Shown here in pieces: positions 1-8,295 of a stretch of DNA of 64,000 nt. Positions within the stretch are counted from its first letter, which is position 1; every line of letters begins with the position of its first letter. Under the pieces are notes generated by a model. It saw nothing but the letters and a program-made list of their open reading frames with translations. It was not told the DNA's origin and did no database searches. The stretch is taken from contig NZ_JABWGN010000008.1 of assembly GCF_013363975.1 (NCBI RefSeq), positions 124,001-188,000 of the forward strand. The letters run 5' to 3'. The position numbers and the translations under genes were made by a program. This DNA is from Nonomuraea montanisoli (GTDB taxonomy: Bacteria; Actinomycetota; Actinomycetes; Streptosporangiales; Streptosporangiaceae).

Positions 1-1351
1 ACCGGTCGTCCACGGGCGTGCCCATCCCGGTGCCCGCCGCGCGGGCCGCGGTGATGTCCACGCCGGGGGCGACGAGGTCGGGCTTGAGGCCGTAGCCGAG
101 CGGCGCGGGACCCGTGCTGGAGAAGGGCGCGAGCTTCTCGTCCCCGTCGACCGCGCCGACGGTCAGGGCCGACGCGGCCGAGCCCGGCGTGTTGATCTTC
201 CGGTTGCCGGGGTCGTTGCCCGCCGCGATGACGAACAGCGAGGTCGAGGTGGCGCTGAGGTGGTCGACCGCCTCGGTCATCGGGTCGGGCTGGTCGGAGC
301 AGCAGCCGCCGATGCTGATGCTGACCACCCTGGCCTGCTGGGCGACGGCCCACTCCATGCCGGCGATGATGGCCGACGCGTCACCGACGCCGCTCTTGTC
401 CAGGACCTTGCCGACGAGCAGCGAGGCCCGCGGCGCGACACCGGTGTACTTGCCGTTCGAGGCGGCCCCGGTGCCCGCGATGGTCGAGGCGACGTGGGTG
501 CCGTGCCCGTGCCCGTCCTGCACGGACGGGTCGGCGGTGAAGTTCGCGGTGGCCACGACGCGGTCGGCGAGGTCGGGGTGGCCGGTGTCGACGCCGGTGT
601 CGAGGACGGCGACCTTGACGCCGTCGCCCTTGTACCCGGCGGCCCACGCCTCGGGCGCGCCGATCTGCGGGACGCTCCGGTCGAGCAGCGCCCGGACCTT
701 GCGGTCGAGCCAGACCTTCGACAGGCCGCGGCCGAGCGTGGCGCTCCTGGCGGGCTCCGGGGGCTCGACGGCCGTCCAGAACTGCCCGGCCTGCTTCTTG
801 TCCACCTTGACCGCGGCGCCGGCCACGCTGGGCAGCCCGCGGGGGGCCGAGGTGGCGGGCAGGGCGTCGGCCTGCGCCGACAACGCGGTCGCCGCCTGCT
901 TGGCGTCGCCGTACTGCAGGATCAGCGGCAGGCTCGCGCTCTCCGTGTCGGTGTAGCCGTTGCGCGCCAGGTAGGCGACGTCGAACAGGCTCCTGTCCAT
1001 CCGGCCGGACGACACGAGGCCCATCACGTCGGACGGGAAGACGTAGTAGGCGTCCTGCTCGCGTACGGACAGGAAGGACACGGGGGCGCCGCCGGGCCGC
1101 CGGGCGGGCGTCACCCGGTGACTCGGGGTCCCGTCGGAGGCGGTGCTGAAGGAGACCACGTCCCCGGTGATCAGGGTGACCTTCTCCGGCGCCTGCCCCG
1201 GCAGCGTGGGCGAGGCGACGAAACGGGTCATGCTGGAGGCGGAGGGTTCGGGGGACGGTGATGGCGTCGGCGCCACGGCCATTCCGGTCGTCAGTACCAG
1301 CCCCAGGGCCGAGAGCCCGGACGATGGGCGTCGCCATCGATGACGCGTCAT
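1..1351 (-). CDS. S8 family serine peptidase (secreted subtilisin), 3' end outside window
   Basis: Secreted subtilisin-type endopeptidase; only the first 450 codons are in the window. The ATG at 1351 has AGGAG four bases upstream. The N-terminus is Arg-rich (MTRHRWRR) then hydrophobic to about residue 28, a likely signal peptide. VTLITGDVV (residues 58-66) is a hallmark of long actinobacterial S8 proteases and begins the propeptide. Catalytic Asp251 lies in VAVLDTGVDTGHPD and His286 in GHGTHVA; an oxyanion-hole Asn follows in IAAGNDPGN. The sequence breaks off after GTGMGTPVDDR, so the GTS-type catalytic Ser should lie just beyond base 1. It is divergent from two tandem regulators, which may control it (inference). 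Shadow frames in this region are not genes. Confidence 0.93.
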   Translation of the reverse strand, partial: MTRHRWRRPSSGLSALGLVLTTGMAVAPTPSPSPEPSASSMTRFVASPTLPGQAPEKVTLITGDVVSFSTASDGTPSHRVTPARRPGGAPVSFLSVREQDAYYVFPSDVMGLVSSGRMDRSLFDVAYLARNGYTDTESASLPLILQYGDAKQAATALSAQADALPATSAPRGLPSVAGAAVKVDKKQAGQFWTAVEPPEPARSATLGRGLSKVWLDRKVRALLDRSVPQIGAPEAWAAGYKGDGVKVAVLDTGVDTGHPDLADRVVATANFTADPSVQDGHGHGTHVASTIAGTGAASNGKYTGVAPRASLLVGKVLDKSGVGDASAIIAGMEWAVAQQARVVSISIGGCCSDQPDPMTEAVDHLSATSTSLFVIAAGNDPGNRKINTPGSAASALTVGAVDGDEKLAPFSSTGPAPLGYGLKPDLVAPGVDITAARAAGTGMGTPVDDR

Positions 1352-1511
1352 GGGTCTCCTCGCAGGATCGCATGCATGATCGACTCCCACGCACCATGAC
1401 AGGTCAAGAAATATCCTGAAAAGACGGTGGGTCGTCCTCTTCCCGCCACTGGCGGGAATAGGGCAACCGGATTCCGGCCGATGACCGGAAACCCCCGCGC
1501 CGCCCACGGCG
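1352..1511. promoter_or_regulatory. divergent promoter region, S8 peptidase / TrmB-LuxR regulators
   Basis: 160 bp between divergent starts. On the minus strand GGTCAA at 1402-1407 reads TTGACC, a good -35 for the peptidase. A perfect inverted repeat, TCCCGCC-act-GGCGGGA (1441-1457), is a candidate operator placed between the two genes; it could be the site for one of the adjacent regulators (inference). Local A/T content (1408-1425) is well above the surroundings. Confidence 0.45.
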
Positions 1512-2546
1512 GTGAGTGATCATGGGGGGATGCTGCGCATCCTCGGGCTGTCCGCGGCGGAGCAGGCCCTGTACGAGGCCCTGGTGGAGCACGCCCCGGT
1601 CACCCTCGGCGAGCTGGACCGGCTCGCGGCCCGGCACGCCCCGTACGCGCCGGCCGGCGCCCTCGCCGCCAGGCTGGAGGAGCTGGGCCTGATCGCCCGC
1701 CTCCCCGAGGACCCGCCCCGGTACGTCGTCGTCCCGCCCGAGATGGGGCTGGACGCGCTGATCCGCGAGCGGGCCCGCGAGCTGGCCGACGCCCGGCGGC
1801 GCGTGGCCCGGCTCTCCGCCCGCTACCACCGCACCGCGGCCGCGCAGGAGTCCGGCGGGCTGGTGGAGGTGGTGATCGGGCGGGAGGCCGTCCTGCACCG
1901 GTTCGACCAGCTCCAGCGCGGCACGCGCAAGGAGATCCGGGTGTTCGACGCGCCGCCGTACGTGGGCGTCGTGGGCGGGAACACCCAGGAGTTCGAGCTG
2001 CTGAGTCGGGGCGTCGACTACCGCGTCGTGTACGACAGGCGGGCCATCGAGGTGCGCGGGACCCTGCAGGCCATCTCCGAGTACATCGCCGCGGGCGAGC
2101 AGGTCCGCGTCGGTGACGTCCCCATGAAGCTCGTGCTCAGCGACTACCCCATGGCGCTCGTGCCGTTGCGCAGCGATCTGGAGATGGGCGAGTCCGCGCT
2201 GGTCGTGCACGACTCGACCCTGCTGGACGCGCTGGCGGCGCTGTTCGAGATGTACTGGGAACGGGCCGTGCCGCTGCACATCAGGCACGGACGCGCCCAC
2301 CTGGCGGAGACCACGGGCCCGACGGGCGCGCGGCGGGACCTGCTGGCCCGGCTGGTGGCGGGGCAGACGGACAAGGCGATCGCGGCCCATCTCGGCTGGA
2401 GCGACCGCACGGTGCGCCGCCACGTGCGCGCCATGATGGTCCAGCTCGACGCCCAGACCCGCTTCCAGGCCGGTTACCAGGCCGTCCTGCGCGGCTGGCT
2501 GGCCGACGAGAACAGCGACGGGGTCGCGCTCGAGGACCTGCGATGA
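1512..2546 (+). CDS. TrmB-like/LuxR-type helix-turn-helix regulator, copy 1
   Basis: Predicted one-component transcription factor of 344 residues. The N-terminal 65 residues look like a winged helix of the TrmB/MarR kind (LGLSAAEQALYEALVEH). A middle region (about 110-255) with VVEVVIGREAVLHRFDQLQ and a phospholipase-D-like beta/alpha pattern is the presumed sensor. The C-terminal 60 residues form a LuxR-type helix-turn-helix (LLARLVAGQTDKAIAAHLGW ...). GTG 1512 is used here; ATG 1530 (MLRILGLS) is an equally possible start because neither has a clear ribosome site. The stop overlaps the next, paralogous gene by four bases. Regulators of this architecture commonly neighbour S8 proteases in actinomycetes (known in general; target here inferred). 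Confidence 0.85.
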   Translation: MSDHGGMLRILGLSAAEQALYEALVEHAPVTLGELDRLAARHAPYAPAGALAARLEELGLIARLPEDPPRYVVVPPEMGLDALIRERARELADARRRVARLSARYHRTAAAQESGGLVEVVIGREAVLHRFDQLQRGTRKEIRVFDAPPYVGVVGGNTQEFELLSRGVDYRVVYDRRAIEVRGTLQAISEYIAAGEQVRVGDVPMKLVLSDYPMALVPLRSDLEMGESALVVHDSTLLDALAALFEMYWERAVPLHIRHGRAHLAETTGPTGARRDLLARLVAGQTDKAIAAHLGWSDRTVRRHVRAMMVQLDAQTRFQAGYQAVLRGWLADENSDGVALEDLR

Positions 2547-3652
2547 CCCCGCTCCCGCCCGGCGGCTCCCACGGGGCCGCCCGCGCCGGACACGACGCGA
2601 CCGGCCCCGCCCGAGACACCGGTCGCGCCCGCGACGAGGAGGCGCGGCGGGACGGCCTGGGCGCGGCCGGGCTCACGCCGGACGAGGAGACGCTGTACGA
2701 GCAGCTCATCGACTGCTCGCCGGCGACCGCCGACCAGGTCGCGTCGCTGTGGACGGTCGCCGGCCTCCGCCCGGAGCCGCTCCCCGCCCTGCTCGGCTCG
2801 CTGGAGGCCAAGGGCCTGATCACCCGGACCTCCGACGAACCGGCGCGCTACGCCGCCGTCGCCCCCGAGGTGGCCCTCGACGTCCTGCTGGGCGGCGCCG
2901 AACGCCGGCTGCTCCAGGCCCGCGAGCACGCCGCCGAACTGGACCGGGCCTACCGCCGCCGCGCCACCGGCGAGACGCCCCCGGTCGTCGTCGAGGTCGT
3001 GACCGGGCAGCGGGCGGTGCAGCAGCGGCACGCCCAGCTCCAGCGCGCGGCCGCGCACCAGCTCCGCTGCCTGTCCAAACCGCCGTACTTCGACCCGGCG
3101 GCCAGCGTCACGGCGCACCGCGAACTGCTCGCCCGGGGCGTCACCAGCCGCATGATCTACGAACGGGAGTTCGTGGACCGGCCCGGGGCGCTGCGCCAGA
3201 TCGAGACGATGGTCGGCGTGGGCCAGCAGGCCCGGGTCCTGCCCGCCCTGCCGATGAAGCTCTACCTCATCGACGACCGTTTCGCCCTGCTCCTCCTGCG
3301 GCACCGGCCCGACGACCCCGGCGCCGACGCCGCGCTGGTCGTCCACCCCTCCGGCCTGCTCCAGGCGCTCAGCAGGCTCTTCGAAGGGCTGTGGCAGCGG
3401 GCGCTGCCCCTGCGCCTGCGGCCGCCCGCGCCCGGCGGCCCGTCGCGCGCCCGCCACCCCGGTCACGACGACGAGCGGCTGATCGCGCTCCTGGTGGCGG
3501 GCCTCACCGACGAGGCCATCGCCCGCCAGCTCGGCATCGGCTACCGCACGGCCGAGCGGCGCATCGCGGACCTGATGAGCAGGCTCGGCGCCCACACCCG
3601 TTTCCAGGCGGGCGTCCAGGCCGCCTTCCTCCATCCACCCCCGTCGGAGTGA
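2543..3652 (+). CDS. TrmB-like/LuxR-type helix-turn-helix regulator, copy 2
   Basis: Paralogue of the gene before it, 369 residues, starting at the ATG of an ATGA overlap, so translation is coupled. Same order of parts: a 35-residue Ala/Arg/Asp-rich N-terminal extension absent from copy 1, winged helix (GLTPDEETLYEQLIDCSPAT), sensor-like middle (VVVEVVTGQRAVQQRHAQLQ), and LuxR-type C-terminus ending TRFQAGVQAAFL, closely matching TRFQAGYQAVLR of copy 1. The tandem arrangement suggests gene duplication and possibly heterodimers (inference). Its stop codon begins a 21-bp tandem array. Confidence 0.85.
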   Translation: MTPLPPGGSHGAARAGHDATGPARDTGRARDEEARRDGLGAAGLTPDEETLYEQLIDCSPATADQVASLWTVAGLRPEPLPALLGSLEAKGLITRTSDEPARYAAVAPEVALDVLLGGAERRLLQAREHAAELDRAYRRRATGETPPVVVEVVTGQRAVQQRHAQLQRAAAHQLRCLSKPPYFDPAASVTAHRELLARGVTSRMIYEREFVDRPGALRQIETMVGVGQQARVLPALPMKLYLIDDRFALLLLRHRPDDPGADAALVVHPSGLLQALSRLFEGLWQRALPLRLRPPAPGGPSRARHPGHDDERLIALLVAGLTDEAIARQLGIGYRTAERRIADLMSRLGAHTRFQAGVQAAFLHPPPSE

Positions 3653-3719
3653 CCTCCGCCCTCCGCGGAGTGACCTCCGCCCTCCGCGGAGTGACCTCCG
3701 CACCTTCCGTGGAGTGACC
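3646..3719 (+). repeat. stop-anchored tandem array, 21-bp units
   Basis: Units of GGAGTGACCTCCGCCCTCCG type: 21, 21 and 23 bp, then a partial copy. The first unit is the end of the regulator gene itself; TGA recurs at 3650, 3671, 3692 and 3715. C exceeds G on the sense strand. No hairpin terminator is visible after this gene. Confidence 0.9.
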
Positions 3720-3805
3720 CGCGCCCGCCTCGCCGTCCCCGGCGGCTCGCCGCATGATGCGAAGTCGCGCGTGGCGCGCCCCCGGGCGGTCTAGCATCCC
3801 GTGAG

Positions 3806-4549
3806 GTGAGCACGGACCCCGACTTGCGCACAGCGCTGGACCACCTCCACGAGACCTTCTCCCGGCACCCGCTCCCGGAGGACACGGTCGTCTGCGACCA
3901 CTGCGTCCCCCCGGAGCTGGTGCGCGCCGCCCGGACCGGGCCGCTGCGCTCCCTCGGCGCCGAAGCCCTCGAACCGTACGCCTGGCACCACTCCACCTGG
4001 GGCGGCGAGGCCGACTTCAAGCACTACCTCCCGCGCCTGCTGGAGCTGCTGATCACCGAGGAGATGGACGGCTGGTTCGTCGGACCGGTCCTGGCGGGCC
4101 GGGTGGCGGCGCACTGGGCCGGCTGGCCGGACGACGAGCGGAACGCCGTCGTGGCGGCCGTCGGCCTCTGGTGGCGCGAGACGCTGAGCGCCTACCCGCG
4201 CGAACTCGACGCCCGGCAGCTACTGGAGATCATCGGCGGCGAGTTCCGGCTGGACCCGGCCCCGTACCTGGCGGCGTGGGAGGAGACGGCCGGCGAGGAG
4301 GCGGCCGCCCGGCACGTGGCCGCCCTCGTGCGCGACCGGCGCGGCCGGACGGCCGGCCGCGCCGCGTGGCACGCCGCCGTGGACGCGTGGATCGCCGGCC
4401 CGGCCCCGGGCCGCCTGCTCAGGGAGGGCCTGGCCGGCTCCCGCTCGCCCCGGGCCGAGCGGGAGCTGCGCAACGCCCTGGACCTGTGGGAGGAGCAGGG
4501 GCACCGGGATCTGTCGGTGACGCCTGCCAGACTCGGCGGTCATGAGTGA
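3806..4549 (+). CDS. hypothetical protein with CDHC motif
   Basis: Protein of 247 residues that I do not recognise. It has no signal peptide or membrane segment. Residues 28-35 contain VVCDHCVP, and residues 55-80 contain EPYAWHHSTWGGEADFKHYL followed by LPRLLELL, a conserved-looking aromatic/His patch; the rest is helical and rich in Ala, Arg and Glu. A TAGCAT hexamer at 3792-3797, eight bases before the GTG, suggests a leaderless transcript. The 3' end overlaps the following GNAT gene by eight bases, so the two are probably co-expressed. Confidence 0.75.
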   Translation: MSTDPDLRTALDHLHETFSRHPLPEDTVVCDHCVPPELVRAARTGPLRSLGAEALEPYAWHHSTWGGEADFKHYLPRLLELLITEEMDGWFVGPVLAGRVAAHWAGWPDDERNAVVAAVGLWWRETLSAYPRELDARQLLEIIGGEFRLDPAPYLAAWEETAGEEAAARHVAALVRDRRGRTAGRAAWHAAVDAWIAGPAPGRLLREGLAGSRSPRAERELRNALDLWEEQGHRDLSVTPARLGGHE

Positions 4550-5024
4550 CGACGTGAGCGGTCCCCGAGCCGTGGACGTGAGCCTGCGGGACGTGACGGA
4601 CGACGACCTGGAGGTCTTCTTCGAGCAGGAGCAGGACCCGGAGGCGACCCGGCGCTCCAGGTTTCCCGCCCGCGAGCGCGACAGGTTCATGACCCATTGG
4701 CGCACCGCGATCCTGGCCGATCCCACCGTCCTCGTGCAGGCGGTCGTCGTGGACGGCGCGCTCGCGGGCAACGTCGTCGCCTGGTGGGAGGGGGAGCGGC
4801 GCTTCGTCGGCTACTGGTTCGGCCGCGCGTTCTGGGGGCGGGGCGTCGGCACCCGGGCGCTGACGCTGTTCCTGCGGGCCGAGAGGACGCGCCCGCTGTA
4901 CGCCGACCCGTTCGGCGGCAACACCGGGTCGGTGCGGCTGCTGGAGAAGTGCGGGTTCCGGCGCGCGGGCACGGTCACGCACGGCGCGGACGAGCACATC
5001 CTGTTGGTCCTGGACGAGCTCTAG
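4542..5024 (+). CDS. GNAT family N-acetyltransferase
   Basis: Acetyl-CoA-dependent N-acetyltransferase of the RimJ/RimL type, 160 residues, one domain. The acetyl-CoA loop is seen as GRGVGTRAL (about residues 104-112), followed by the usual C-terminal signature NTGSVRLLEKCGFRRAGTV. Substrate unknown. The ATG at 4542 lies inside the end of the preceding hypothetical gene, implying coupled translation. Confidence 0.88.
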   Translation: MSDDVSGPRAVDVSLRDVTDDDLEVFFEQEQDPEATRRSRFPARERDRFMTHWRTAILADPTVLVQAVVVDGALAGNVVAWWEGERRFVGYWFGRAFWGRGVGTRALTLFLRAERTRPLYADPFGGNTGSVRLLEKCGFRRAGTVTHGADEHILLVLDEL

Positions 5025-5101
5025 CGCCCGGCATGACGCCGCCCCGGAGAGCGGTATCGTCTTGCGATCAAGAACAGGGGTGTGTCAGGGAAGGCGGCCG
5101 C

Positions 5102-6316
5102 ATGGGTGATGGGCAGGGGTTCTCGTATCAGGGGAATCCGTTCGAGACCGTCAGCGCGATGCTGGACGACATGGGGGTCAGGATCGGAAGCCTGGCGCAC
5201 GCCGGGGGCCAGGTGGCTCTGCCCACGCTGGCGCTCGGGCTGGCGGGGGAATGGCCCGCCCGCAGCGATTACGGGAAGATCTGGGACGAGCTGCGCGAGG
5301 AGTTCCGCTACGGCGATCGCGAGGCCGCCACGCTGGCCGAGAAGATGAGACGGACCGGCCACGGGTATGACAGCGTGGAGGAGGCCAACGGGGCGATGAG
5401 CACCCGGCTGGGCCGGATCTTCGACGCGGTCCACAAGGCCCAGAGCGCACCGCGCCCGCATACGGATCCCTATGCCGGGGAGGACGACCCCTACACCTTC
5501 GACGGCCCCCGCGACAGGCCCTTCCCCTGGCGGGAAACCGGCGGTGAGGTGGTCGCGCTCGGGGGCCTCGCGGGCCGCGGAGCCGTCGGGTCCGCACAGG
5601 ACGCCCTTGACCGGAGGGTGGGCCAGGAGCGCGCGCTCATCGCCGCGGACAGGAGGCTCAACGCGGGGACGGGGCGCCGCTTCGCCGAACGGGTGGAGCA
5701 GGAGCAGCTCAGCAGGCTGGCGAAGGCCACCGAGCGTACGCGCCTGAACATCACCACCGCCAAGGCGTTCTCCTGGTGGGCCATCGCCGCGGGCCTGGCC
5801 TGGTCCGCCGTGGTCATCCCGTCGGACGAGGACATCGACCGGGCCATCGCCGGCTGGAACAGCATCGCCGACCACTGCGCCGAGCTCTTCGGCTACGACA
5901 CCGGCCCGGTGCGCGACGCCGTCGAGGCCGCCTGGGCCGGGGCCGCGATGCAGGCCGCCGACGCCCGGATCGTCGACTTCGTGGCCGCGGGGGTGCACGT
6001 GACGGAGCGGACCCGGCGGCTCGCCCAGGCCCTGTCGCAGACGGTGCACGACCTGGATCGGATCTTCATGGCCATGCTGATCTTCTCCGGCGCCAGCGCG
6101 GCGGCCATCGTGGGCCTGGGGCTCGCGGCGCGGGTCAACCCGGCGCTGCGTCCCGCGGTGGAGATCCTGGGCGGTCGGCTCGGCATCGTGGCCATGCTCA
6201 GCGCGAACCTGGTCCCGGTCTTGACCGCCGCCATCATCGCCTGGCACCGGGAGGCCGACGCGAACCGGACCACCAAGATCGGCGACCGCGAGATCACCGG
6301 CTTCCGGCGGTCCTGA
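5102..6316 (+). CDS. ESX/WXG100-like helical membrane protein
   Basis: 404-residue protein. Residues 10-110 form a helical region with scattered Trp (EWPARSDYGKIWDELREEF) like the WXG100/ESX secretion substrates, though no clean WXG turn is present. Residues 115-150 are a Pro/Asp-rich linker. Hydrophobic segments at about 222-239, 321-343 and 360-381 predict membrane insertion, and 245-320 is a second helical module (AIAGWNSIADHCAELFGYD...). The ATG at 5102 is preceded by AGGGAAGG and was chosen over longer open frames upstream, which are a shadow of the GNAT gene. Gene ends in a strong hairpin terminator. Function unknown; an envelope or secreted role is inference. Confidence 0.8.
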   Translation: MGDGQGFSYQGNPFETVSAMLDDMGVRIGSLAHAGGQVALPTLALGLAGEWPARSDYGKIWDELREEFRYGDREAATLAEKMRRTGHGYDSVEEANGAMSTRLGRIFDAVHKAQSAPRPHTDPYAGEDDPYTFDGPRDRPFPWRETGGEVVALGGLAGRGAVGSAQDALDRRVGQERALIAADRRLNAGTGRRFAERVEQEQLSRLAKATERTRLNITTAKAFSWWAIAAGLAWSAVVIPSDEDIDRAIAGWNSIADHCAELFGYDTGPVRDAVEAAWAGAAMQAADARIVDFVAAGVHVTERTRRLAQALSQTVHDLDRIFMAMLIFSGASAAAIVGLGLAARVNPALRPAVEILGGRLGIVAMLSANLVPVLTAAIIAWHREADANRTTKIGDREITGFRRS

Positions 6317-6350
6317 TCCCCTGGGACGGCTCCGCACCGTCCCAGGGGAT
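6316..6350. terminator. bidirectional hairpin terminator
   Basis: Perfect 14-bp stem ATCCCCTGGGACGG / CCGTCCCAGGGGAT with a 7-nt loop, placed between the convergent WXG-like and TIGR03086 genes. It can serve both strands. Confidence 0.88.
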
Positions 6351-6358
6351 GACCCGTG

Positions 6359-6961
6359 TCAGGCGGCGGGGGTCCAGCGGGGGTCGCGGCCCAGGTAGCG
6401 CAGGAGCGCGGCCACGTCGTCGTCGCCCTCCTCGGCCGGCAGCACCGCCGCGTACGCCCCCCAGGCGCGCAGCGGCTCGACGATCCGCCGCGACACCTCC
6501 AGCAGCTCCCGCGCCACCTCGCCGGTCAGCGGCGACGGCTGCCCGGTGGCGACCGCGATGTCCCACGCGTGGACCGCGGCGTCGAGCGCGCAGGCGCCCG
6601 CGCCGAGCGACGGCTCCATGGCGTTCGGCGGCACCGGCACCGGCACCTGCTCGGCGTCGCGGTCCACGCCGGCCCAGGCCGCGGCCGAGCGGCTCAGGGC
6701 CGCTTCGGCGTACGCCTCCGGGTCGCCGGCGAGGGTGCCGGAGGGCGCGAACGGGTCCTCGGACGGGCCGGGCTCCCCGGTGAGGAACGCGGCGAAGCCG
6801 ATCTGGTCGCCGGCGGCGTGCTGGAGCACCTGGGTCACGTCCCACTGCGCGCACGGGGTGGGCAGGTGCCACGCCTCCGCGGACACCCCGCGCACGACCT
6901 GGCGCAGCGCCTGGTGGGAGAAGTCCAGCACGTCCCAGCCGGTGTTCGTGATCTCGCTCAT
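6359..6961 (-). CDS. TIGR03086 family metal-binding protein (maleylpyruvate isomerase/mycothiol-type fold)
   Basis: 200 residues of the DinB-like mycothiol-dependent isomerase superfamily. The start MSEITNTGWDVLDFSH gives the usual family N-terminus; the open frame extends 21 codons upstream through the promoter and is rejected. Typical motifs are HLPTPCAQWDVTQVLQHAAG (metal-binding His) and HAWDIAVATG with a second His. Members bind a divalent metal and probably act on mycothiol-linked or small cytosolic substrates (family knowledge); the exact reaction is unknown. Upstream there is an own promoter. Confidence 0.85.
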   Translation of the reverse strand: MSEITNTGWDVLDFSHQALRQVVRGVSAEAWHLPTPCAQWDVTQVLQHAAGDQIGFAAFLTGEPGPSEDPFAPSGTLAGDPEAYAEAALSRSAAAWAGVDRDAEQVPVPVPPNAMEPSLGAGACALDAAVHAWDIAVATGQPSPLTGEVARELLEVSRRIVEPLRAWGAYAAVLPAEEGDDDVAALLRYLGRDPRWTPAA

Positions 6962-6994
6962 GTTCCGCAGCCCTTCCGTCTCGCTGATGAGTCC

Positions 6995-7022
6995 ACCATA
7001 GCAGAACGGAATGCTTTGTTCC
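6995..7022 (-). promoter_or_regulatory. promoter and dyad for the TIGR03086 gene
   Basis: On the minus strand TGC-TATGGT (7003-6995) is an extended -10. The region where a -35 would lie holds GGAAT-gcttt-GTTCC (7008-7022), a near-perfect dyad and candidate operator. Confidence 0.45.
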
Positions 7023-7023
7023 A

Positions 7024-8295
7024 CTACGATTTCTCGGTGAGCAGCCGGGTCAGCACGCGGGTGCCGAACTCCAGCCCCTCCACCGGCACCCGCTCGTCCT
7101 TGCCGTGGAACATCCCGAAGTAGTCCAGGTCGGGCCGCAGCATCAGCGGCGCGAACCCGTAGCCCTCGATGCCGAGCCGGGCGAACGACTTGGCGTCCGT
7201 GCCGCCGCTCATCACGTACGGCACCGGCCGCGCCAGCGGGTCCTCGGCCACCAGCGCCCCCGCCAGCTCGTCGAAGAACGGCGACGGGAACGGCGCGGCC
7301 GGGGCGTCCTCCAGGTTCACGAACTCCCGGGTGATCTTCGGCCCGAGCAGCTCGTCGATCGTGGCCAGGAACTCCTCCTGCAGCCCCGGCAGGTAGCGGC
7401 CGTCCACGTGGGCCTCGGCCGTCGAGGGCACCACGTTCACCTTGTAGCCCGCGTCCAGCATGGTCGGGTTGGCCGAGTTGCGGATCTGCCCCTTGAACAG
7501 CAGGCCCAGCGCGCCGAGCCGGGCCGCCTCCTCATCCAGCCGGTCCAGGTCCACCGGCTGGCCGGTGATCTCCGACAGCGCCTGGATGAGCGCCGCGACC
7601 GACGGCGTGAGCCGTACCGGCCACTGGTGGGACGCGACGCGGGAGAGGGCGTGGACGAGCGTGGCGACCGGGTTGTCCACGGCGGGCCGCGAGCCGTGGC
7701 CCGCCACCCCGTGCGCGGTCAGCTTCATCCAGGCCGTGCCGCGCTCGCCCACCGCCACCGGGTACACCCGGTGCTCGCCGGAGGCGACGCTGAACCCGCC
7801 CGACTCGCTGATCGCCTGCGTGACCCCGTCGAACAGCTCGCGGTGCTCCGTGACCGCGTGCCGCGAGCCGTAGTCGCCGGTCGCCTCCTCGTCGGCGAGG
7901 AACGCGAGCACGACGTCGCGCCGCGGCCGCTCGCCGCGCGCCCGCATGCCGAGCACGGTCGCGAGCGTCATCGCGCACGAGCCCTTCATGTCCACCGCGC
8001 CCCGGCCGTGCACGCAACCGTCGGCGATCTCGCCGGAGAACGGGTGCGTCCGCCACTCCGCCGGGTCGGCCGGCACCACGTCGAGGTGGCCGTGGATGAG
8101 CAGCGCGTCGGGCGAGTCGCCCTCCAGGCGGGCCACGACGGTCGTGCGGCGCGGGGCCGACTCGAACACCTCCGGCTCCAGGCCCGCGTCGGCCAGCAGC
8201 GTGGCCACGTACTCGGCCGCCGGCCGCTCGCCCGAGCCAGGGTTGGTGGTGTCGAACCTGATCAGGTCCGAGCAGATCTCGGCAACGCTCTTCAC
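7024..8295 (-). CDS. M20 family metallopeptidase (ArgE/DapE/CPG2 type)
   Basis: Cytosolic zinc peptidase or deacylase, 423 residues. Metal-binding motifs in order: HGHLDVVP, GRGAVDMKG, DEEATG (catalytic Glu-Glu), SGGTDAKSF and a late MFHGKDERVP. Start is the GTG of a GTGA overlap with the upstream S9 peptidase stop; GGAAGGA lies just before it. The open frame continues upstream only as a shadow of the S9 gene. Substrate cannot be read from sequence; the operon suggests that it finishes degradation of peptides released by its two peptidase neighbours. Confidence 0.93.
   Translation of the reverse strand: MKSVAEICSDLIRFDTTNPGSGERPAAEYVATLLADAGLEPEVFESAPRRTTVVARLEGDSPDALLIHGHLDVVPADPAEWRTHPFSGEIADGCVHGRGAVDMKGSCAMTLATVLGMRARGERPRRDVVLAFLADEEATGDYGSRHAVTEHRELFDGVTQAISESGGFSVASGEHRVYPVAVGERGTAWMKLTAHGVAGHGSRPAVDNPVATLVHALSRVASHQWPVRLTPSVAALIQALSEITGQPVDLDRLDEEAARLGALGLLFKGQIRNSANPTMLDAGYKVNVVPSTAEAHVDGRYLPGLQEEFLATIDELLGPKITREFVNLEDAPAAPFPSPFFDELAGALVAEDPLARPVPYVMSGGTDAKSFARLGIEGYGFAPLMLRPDLDYFGMFHGKDERVPVEGLEFGTRVLTRLLTEKS

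Noticed and set aside
4697..5101. 539-codon fused frame across the GNAT gene and the WXG-like gene
   Set aside because: First 135 codons are an Arg/Gly/Pro-rich shadow of the GNAT gene; AGGGAAGG before ATG 5102 marks the real start.
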